Assembly: GCF_000725625.1 (NCBI RefSeq) | Contig: NZ_JOHS01000011.1 | Location: 62,001-126,000, forward strand | DNA: 64,000 bases | Source of the DNA: Streptomyces sp. NRRL F-6676 | Lineage (GTDB): Bacteria > Actinomycetota > Actinomycetes > Streptomycetales > Streptomycetaceae | Direction of reading: 5' to 3' | In this document: positions 60,175 through 64,000 of the stretch, in pieces | Position numbering within the stretch: position 1 is the first letter of the stretch | Layout of the letters: the number at the start of each line of letters is the position of its first letter | Translations under genes and position numbers: made by a program | Notes under the pieces: generated by a model | Databases searched by the model: none | Told to the model about the DNA's origin: nothing | What the model saw: the letters and a program-made list of their open reading frames with translations, nothing else

Positions 60175-60946
60175 TCCCCTGTGCGCGCCGGTTGGCCAGG
60201 ATGTGGAGCAGGGCTACGAGGGTGCCGGACCCCATGAGGTCACCGCGGGCCATGAGCCCCGGAACGTCTGCCAGGGGAACCCACTCGATGTGGCCGGCTT
60301 CTTCGAGGTCGGTCGGCTCGCCTACCTTCTCCGCCCCGTGGCCCACGAAGATCTCGTGAGGCGAGTCGACCATGCCCACCATGGGCTGATACGTGACGAC
60401 GTGTTCCAGGGACTTCGGCCGCCACCCCGTCTCTTCCACGACCTCTCGTAGCGCCGTCTCCGCCGGTTCCTCACCGGCGTCGACGATGCCGCCCGGGAGC
60501 TCCCAACCGAACTGTTGGGGCACGAAGCGGTACCGCCACATCATGAGTACGCGGTCCTGGTCATCGAGGACGGCGGTTACGGCGACATGGTGCAGCTTGA
60601 CGACATGGTGCTCGAACGGCTCCATGCCGGGCGGTTCCACGTCCCAGAGCTGGAGCTTGACCCACCGGTTGTCGTAGAGGTCGCGCTCACCATGGATCTG
60701 CCACGGCTCCACTCCTTCCGGCCGCCCGACGCTGACAGCGCCCGGCACCCGGTATGAGCTGCGCCCCCGCACCTCCAACGCACCTTCGGCAACGAGACGG
60801 GCCAGCACTTGCCGCAGTGCCGTCCGACCGATGCCGAGTTCCTCAACCAGCGCGCGTTCCGAAGGGAGCTTGCCGCCAGCGGCGTACTCGCCTGCGGCGA
60901 GCCGCTCCCGAAGCGTCTCGTAAACCTTGGCCGTCTTCGGTCCCAT
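60158..60946 (-). CDS. GntR winged-helix / NUDIX hydrolase fusion regulator
   Basis: 262 aa. Residues 1-70: winged helix KVYETLRERLAAGEYAAGGK and LVEELGIGRTALRQVLARLV. Residues 110-240: NUDIX fold with an intact box, GIVDAGEEPAETALREVVEE TGW (153-175). pSAM2 encodes a GntR repressor (KorSA) and a NUDIX immunity protein (Pif) separately; here they are one polypeptide. The ATG at 60946 is chosen so that the operator at 60972-60983 lies upstream; a longer reading to 61003 would include it. Confidence 0.9.
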   Translation of the reverse strand: MGPKTAKVYETLRERLAAGEYAAGGKLPSERALVEELGIGRTALRQVLARLVAEGALEVRGRSSYRVPGAVSVGRPEGVEPWQIHGERDLYDNRWVKLQLWDVEPPGMEPFEHHVVKLHHVAVTAVLDDQDRVLMMWRYRFVPQQFGWELPGGIVDAGEEPAETALREVVEETGWRPKSLEHVVTYQPMVGMVDSPHEIFVGHGAEKVGEPTDLEEAGHIEWVPLADVPGLMARGDLMGSGTLVALLHILANRRAQGITTAR

Positions 60947-60971
60947 CCGCGGAGCACTCTCCGTTCTGAAG

Positions 60972-60983
60972 TGGTGCGTACCA
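60972..60983. promoter_or_regulatory. operator of the GntR-NUDIX gene
   Basis: TGGTGCGTACCA, matching the two palindromes at 58819 and 58843 in TGGTGCG-CCA; 26 bp upstream of the ATG. Suggests autorepression. Confidence 0.65.
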
Positions 60984-61090
60984 GCGTAGCGGACCAGAGA
61001 CACGTCACCTCCGGGCTACTTGTTCTTTCCGGACCTGACGTTTGTCCGGCTAGAGGGCCCCAGTGGCTACGACATGAGTGGAGAGCAGTC

Positions 61091-61594
61091 TTATGAAGCT
61101 GTGGGAAGCTGGAGGTCGAGTCGCACATTGGTGCTGCGGAGCATCATGAAGGTGTTTGCGTACCCGACTCCCATGGCTTGGCAAGCGTCGGGGATGAGTA
61201 CGCGCTTTCTTGCTTCAGGGCGCGGTTGTTCGTGAGTCACGAGTATGTGACTGTGAGCAGCCGCATAGGCGACCAAGAAGAAGTCGGCAGCATTGGTCAG
61301 GAACTCTTGGAGAGCGGCTGCTGTGTACTTCTTTGACTGGGCCCAAATGGTGAGTGGGCCGAAGTGTGACGTGGTATCCGAATCGATCGGTCGAAAAAAA
61401 CCGGCATGATTTCGCGCCCATGTGGCTAGCTCATCATCTCCGTCGATGAGTTCCTCGCGGACGGGTTCAATGCTGCATACGATGTTATTTGTGTGAGCGT
61501 AGTCGAGCCACGTCCAGAATCCCGGCGCTATATCGAAGGCGTAGTAGCGATTCTTTGCCTCGATGAGCACATTGGAGTCAACAAGATACATCAA
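61091..61594 (-). CDS. DUF4411 PIN-like protein (toxin of an addiction pair)
   Basis: 167 aa. YLVDSNVLIEAKNRYYAFDI opens with the first PIN Asp; TNAADFFLVAYAAAHSHILV carries the later acidic residue and THEQPRPEARKRVLIPDACQ is the DUF4411 end. Start overlaps the ImmA-type gene by 4 bp. Local GC and codon use are lower than in the rest of the window. Predicted ribonuclease held in check by its partner. Confidence 0.8.
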   Translation of the reverse strand: MMYLVDSNVLIEAKNRYYAFDIAPGFWTWLDYAHTNNIVCSIEPVREELIDGDDELATWARNHAGFFRPIDSDTTSHFGPLTIWAQSKKYTAAALQEFLTNAADFFLVAYAAAHSHILVTHEQPRPEARKRVLIPDACQAMGVGYANTFMMLRSTNVRLDLQLPTAS

Positions 61595-62745
61595 GCAGCT
61601 CCAATTTTCTCAACGAGATTCTGAAACGTTTGGTGCTTCTTGGTTCCTAGCAGTTGGTAGGCATCCCTGAACTGGGTCCCACCTTCAAGCGTGTCGGTGA
61701 TTACGGCGCGGGCGAATTGGCGACTGAGTCGCAATGGGTGGGTATTGTAGAAGTCGCCTCCAGAACTGCCTTCGCCAGCCTTTAGCAGAGCCATCACTCT
61801 ACGCAACTCCGCTGCATAACGCTGCTGGTAGTCGTCCCATGCCAGGAACCCGCCGTCGAAGATGCGTTTTAGTACTACGAGGGTGCTGACCCGGTAGCGG
61901 CGGGCAAGGCGGCTCAACTCGGGCAGTGTTGGGTCGCCGCGGAACTCCCTCCGCAGGTCCGCCATAGGAACAAGCGCTTCCGCTGCAACACGGTTGCACC
62001 ATAGTTCTGCGTCGTTGTCTGTCCGCTTTGCCAGAGCGGCGTCAGAGAGGGCACTCTCTCCTAGGAAAATGTGGGCCAACTCGTGGACCATGGTGAAAAT
62101 TTGCGCTGCTTTGGTGTCGGCTCCGTTGATGAAGATCAGCGGCGCGATCGCATCGGTCAACGCGAAACCGCGAAACTCCCTTGGGTTCAGCTTGCGGTGA
62201 GTGTCCGCTCCCACGATTCCGTTCACCATGACCAGGACGCCAGCGCTCTCGATTCGATCGATAAGCCCACGCAAAGCCTCTTTCCAGGTTGTGAAAGAGC
62301 TGCGATCTTGGATTTCGAATCGTAGCAGTCGCCTGATGCTTGCAGCTACGGCTGTTGGTTCGTTCGAAAGTCGAGCGGAACCAACAAACTCCAGATCCGG
62401 ATATCCGTGAGTGTGGGCATATTCGCGATACCACTCTTGTCGCGACTGGCATGAATAAATGGTGTCGAGCAAGTCTACCGACGGACGGGATACGGATTGA
62501 TTTCTGATTGTCCGCATGTCCGGAATTGGGATGGATTCTTCTGGAGGGCTCGGTAGAAACAGCGAACCGATTGGAGTATGTGTTGCGTCAGCGAAATCTT
62601 GCAACTGCTTCAGTGTTGGGCGGATGCGACCGTCGACCCACGCGTCAAACCGCGGCACGCGCCTGCTGATCACCTCGCTCGACCAGCCGGCCCTCTCTAC
62701 TGCCCAGCGCAACAGCGCAGGCTCAACCTGCACGCGAACAGACAC
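61591..62745 (-). CDS. ImmA/IrrE-type metallopeptidase with N-terminal HTH (partner of DUF4411)
   Basis: 384 aa. N-terminal XRE-like helix (LLRWAVERAGWSSEVISRRV; RPTLKQLQDFADATHTPIGS), central domain, then zinc motif HELAHIFLGES near 221 with the third ligand in NRVAAEALVP. This architecture with DUF4411 forms a known type of toxin-antitoxin operon. GTG at 62745 is chosen: GGGGAGG is 8 bp upstream, while an earlier GTG at 62754 has no spacing. Codon use is less GC-biased than neighbours. Confidence 0.85.
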   Translation of the reverse strand: MSVRVQVEPALLRWAVERAGWSSEVISRRVPRFDAWVDGRIRPTLKQLQDFADATHTPIGSLFLPSPPEESIPIPDMRTIRNQSVSRPSVDLLDTIYSCQSRQEWYREYAHTHGYPDLEFVGSARLSNEPTAVAASIRRLLRFEIQDRSSFTTWKEALRGLIDRIESAGVLVMVNGIVGADTHRKLNPREFRGFALTDAIAPLIFINGADTKAAQIFTMVHELAHIFLGESALSDAALAKRTDNDAELWCNRVAAEALVPMADLRREFRGDPTLPELSRLARRYRVSTLVVLKRIFDGGFLAWDDYQQRYAAELRRVMALLKAGEGSSGGDFYNTHPLRLSRQFARAVITDTLEGGTQFRDAYQLLGTKKHQTFQNLVEKIGAA

Positions 62746-62769
62746 GCAACTCACCTCCCCCCTGACCCT

Positions 62770-62798
62770 AGATTAGGTACCAGAGTGACGCTTGCGTA
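62770..62798 (-). promoter_or_regulatory. candidate promoter of the addiction pair
   Basis: TACGCA (62798-62793), 17 bp, TAATCT (62775-62770) on the minus strand, 24 bp before the GTG. The -10 is good and the -35 weak. Between here and 63089 I see no other gene. Confidence 0.4.
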
Positions 62799-63089
62799 CT
62801 CTACGTTCAGTTACAGAAGGGTCACTGTGGTTCGTCACTGCCCAGGCGCTGCATCGGTTATGCGAATCGCTTGGAGTCTGCTGGCGACGCTGGTCGGCAT
62901 CCAGTCAGGGTGGCCTCAGGAGCCATAGCTCCGCTTGCCGGGTGGTTCCGTACGATGGCAAGCGCGGGCAAAGCCGCAGGTGGAAGACGGTTGGGCGAGC
63001 TTGCTTTACGTGGACGGTTTCTACAGTTCCGTAGCCAACGGCCGGGGGTGACGATTACGGAGCGTGGACAGGGCTCGGGGGGAAGGGCT

Positions 63090-63773
63090 GTGAGTGACCA
63101 AGCGTTCGAGGACGCCTGTCGTGCCTGGCGATCTTCGCTGGCGACGCTGCTGGGCGACACCTCACTGTTAGCGCGGTGGCAGGAGCTCCGCTATCAATTC
63201 GCTCACCGAGTGGGAACCCTGCTGACCGAGATACGCGGTGACAGTTCTGCCATTGCGGGCCCGGTGCTCTACGGAGTGTTCACGTCAGGCGCAGGGCTCT
63301 GCTACGTAGGGCAAACGCAGGAGGCCGAACGCCGTTTGAGGGACCTTCCAGTGGGAGAGAGCCATCACTTGGCCAACACTGTGCCCCCCGAGGTCTGGGA
63401 GAAGGTGGTTGTGGTCCGTTGGCCGCTGCTGCTCTCCGAGGCACCACGTACCGAGCAGTTGGAGGTCGAAGCCATGGGGTCAGCGGTTTGCGGACTTGCC
63501 CTGGAGCACGTACTTCAACTGGCAACAGCTCCTCCGCTGAACAGCCGTCGGCGGCGCACTGCCGGAGATTGGCAGCCTCGTGACCTTGTGCGTAGCCGTT
63601 CCCGCGGTGCCATTCATTCGCAACGGATACCGGAACTGAGTCGACTGACCCTCGCGGCCTGGAACGCCCTTTCAGAGGCAGAGGCCCCGAGTGGGGCGGC
63701 GGTAGTTGCCACTGGGGCTGGCAGAGTGGTGTTCCCGTCGGCACTGCACGAACCGCCTGGCAGTGGGGCATGA
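63090..63773 (+). CDS. GIY-YIG-like nuclease-fold protein
   Basis: 227 aa, GTG start after GGGGGGAAGGG. GPVLYGVFTSGAGLCYVGQT with EAERRLRDL near 55-85 has the Tyr...YVG and Arg of the GIY-YIG fold. The N-terminal 50 residues are helical; the C-terminal half (ALEHVLQLATAPPLNSRRRR) is basic. Function unknown; such stand-alone domains occur in mobile-element cargo. Last element gene before attR, 55 bp away. The frame is open upstream to 62871 but without coding bias. Confidence 0.65.
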   Translation: MSDQAFEDACRAWRSSLATLLGDTSLLARWQELRYQFAHRVGTLLTEIRGDSSAIAGPVLYGVFTSGAGLCYVGQTQEAERRLRDLPVGESHHLANTVPPEVWEKVVVVRWPLLLSEAPRTEQLEVEAMGSAVCGLALEHVLQLATAPPLNSRRRRTAGDWQPRDLVRSRSRGAIHSQRIPELSRLTLAAWNALSEAEAPSGAAVVATGAGRVVFPSALHEPPGSGA

Positions 63774-63828
63774 GTGGGGCGAGTGAGTCCTGGTCGGGAC
63801 AAAGCGCAGGTGGGGAGGCAACCCTCGC

Positions 63829-63888
63829 GCAGACTGTAAATCTGCCGGCTCAGCCTTCCCAGGTTCGAATCCTGGCGCCGCCACACGA
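63829..63888 (+). repeat. attR core
   Basis: 60 bp identical to 43977-44036: the 3' half of tRNA-Tyr, without a 5' half, so it is not a second tRNA gene. Confidence 0.93.
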
Positions 63889-63892
63889 TGGA

Positions 63893-63934
63893 AAGGGTCT
63901 GTGACCCAGCAGCAATGCTGGGTCACAGACCCTT
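63893..63934 (+). terminator. perfect 19-bp hairpin after attR
   Basis: Arms AAGGGTCTGTGACCCAGCA and TGCTGGGTCACAGACCCTT, loop GCAA, then TCGTCGTTC. Version of the hairpin after attL, here with no mismatch. Confidence 0.8.
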
Positions 63935-63942
63935 TCGTCGTT

Positions 63943-63961
63943 CGGGGCAGGTGTGGGGCAG
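63943..63961. repeat. direct repeats YGGGGCAG beyond attR
   Basis: CGGGGCAG at 63943 and TGGGGCAG at 63954, the same 11-bp period as at 44165/44176 inside the element. Confidence 0.55.
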
Positions 63962-63981
63962 CTGTCGCCCGGACCGCAGGA

Positions 63982-64000
63982 TCAGACCTTGGGCTTGATG
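63982..64000 (-). CDS. C-terminus of an unidentified leftward gene (partial)
   Basis: Only five codons (IKPKV) and TGA are visible. Its place, about 21 bp from the YGGGGCAG repeats, matches that of the integrase stop at the left end, so it may be the integrase of a neighbouring element. Unproven. Confidence 0.3.

Larger units (their letters stand above)
43977..63888. mobile_element. SLP1/pSAM2-type AICE integrated in tRNA-Tyr
   Basis: Bounded by a perfect 60-bp direct repeat, 19,852 bp apart. The contents match the AICE plan: tyrosine integrase beside the tRNA, excisionase, Prim-Pol type replication module, FtsK-like TraB, DUF2637/Spd-like membrane proteins, GntR-NUDIX and XRE regulators. 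Everything from the integrase to the coiled-coil gene reads leftward from one regulated promoter region near 58840. The transfer mechanism of such elements is double-stranded DNA translocation by TraB. Cargo includes DNA modification genes, a diguanylate cyclase and an addiction pair. Confidence 0.93.

Noticed and set aside
63833..63883. A second tRNA-Tyr gene near the right end
   Set aside because: Only the 3' half is present with no 5' acceptor strand; it is the duplicated att core.

Overview
The window is high-GC actinobacterial DNA, almost certainly Streptomyces. The evidence is frequent GTG starts, ATGA/GTGA gene overlaps, very long antisense shadow ORFs, GTGGTAC-type regulators, and an integrative element of the Streptomyces SLP1/pSAM2 kind sitting in a tRNA-Tyr gene. 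Two compartments are visible: chromosome from 1 to about 43976, and an integrated AICE (actinomycete integrative and conjugative element) from 43977 to 63888, followed by a short flank that itself looks like the start of another element.

Chromosomal part, left to right. The 3' end of recQ (1-232) faces a leftward operon (438-7490). That operon holds a GntR regulator, an AprB-like ferredoxin, a complete sulfonate/nitrate-type ABC importer, and an AprA-like flavoprotein fused to HEAT repeats. Next come fumarylacetoacetase, a HAD phosphatase, a secreted transglycosylase under a clear c-di-AMP (ydaO) riboswitch, a polyprenyl diphosphate synthase, a LolA-like secreted protein with an ABC exporter, a LysR/SnoaL divergent pair, a P-loop hypothetical and a TPR protein. 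A noncoding block of stacked tandem repeats (19960-20857) precedes rarD and a divergent qorB/HxlR pair. Then come korAB (2-oxoacid:ferredoxin oxidoreductase), a response regulator with two tandem histidine kinases, and a compact ten-gene complex I operon (nuoA,B,C,H,I,J,K,L,M,N) that lacks nuoD, E, F and G. htpX, a YccF protein, a GlsB/YeaQ-type protein and yajQ lead up to tRNA-Tyr.

The AICE is bounded by a perfect 60-bp direct repeat of the tRNA-Tyr 3' half (43977-44036 and 63829-63888), a span of 19,852 bp. Nearly all its genes read leftward. They fall into modules: integrase and excisionase; an iteron-like array of GTGACGC repeats; helicase-type ATPase and primase-polymerase; a C5 DNA methyltransferase flanked by a 92-bp direct repeat; a TGT/DpdA-like transglycosylase homologue; small membrane proteins; a TraB/FtsK translocase with a CTAG-rich palindrome cluster at its 3' end (candidate clt); an RRQRL zinc protein; a diguanylate cyclase; a DUF2637 membrane protein; and several small genes, HIT and coiled-coil proteins. 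The control region has a divergent XRE-TPR regulator and a GntR-NUDIX fusion, with matching 12-14 bp palindromic operators in the main leftward promoter and in the GntR-NUDIX promoter. Cargo near attR is a DUF4411/ImmA-type addiction pair of lower GC and a GIY-YIG-like protein.

Likely joint functions: the Apr-like operon imports and redox-processes an oxidised sulfur or related anion. KorAB could supply reduced ferredoxin to the NuoEFG-less complex I encoded two operons away. In the AICE, GntR-NUDIX is likely to repress the long transfer/replication operon and itself. Function calls are by family recognition from translated sequence; no database search was run.
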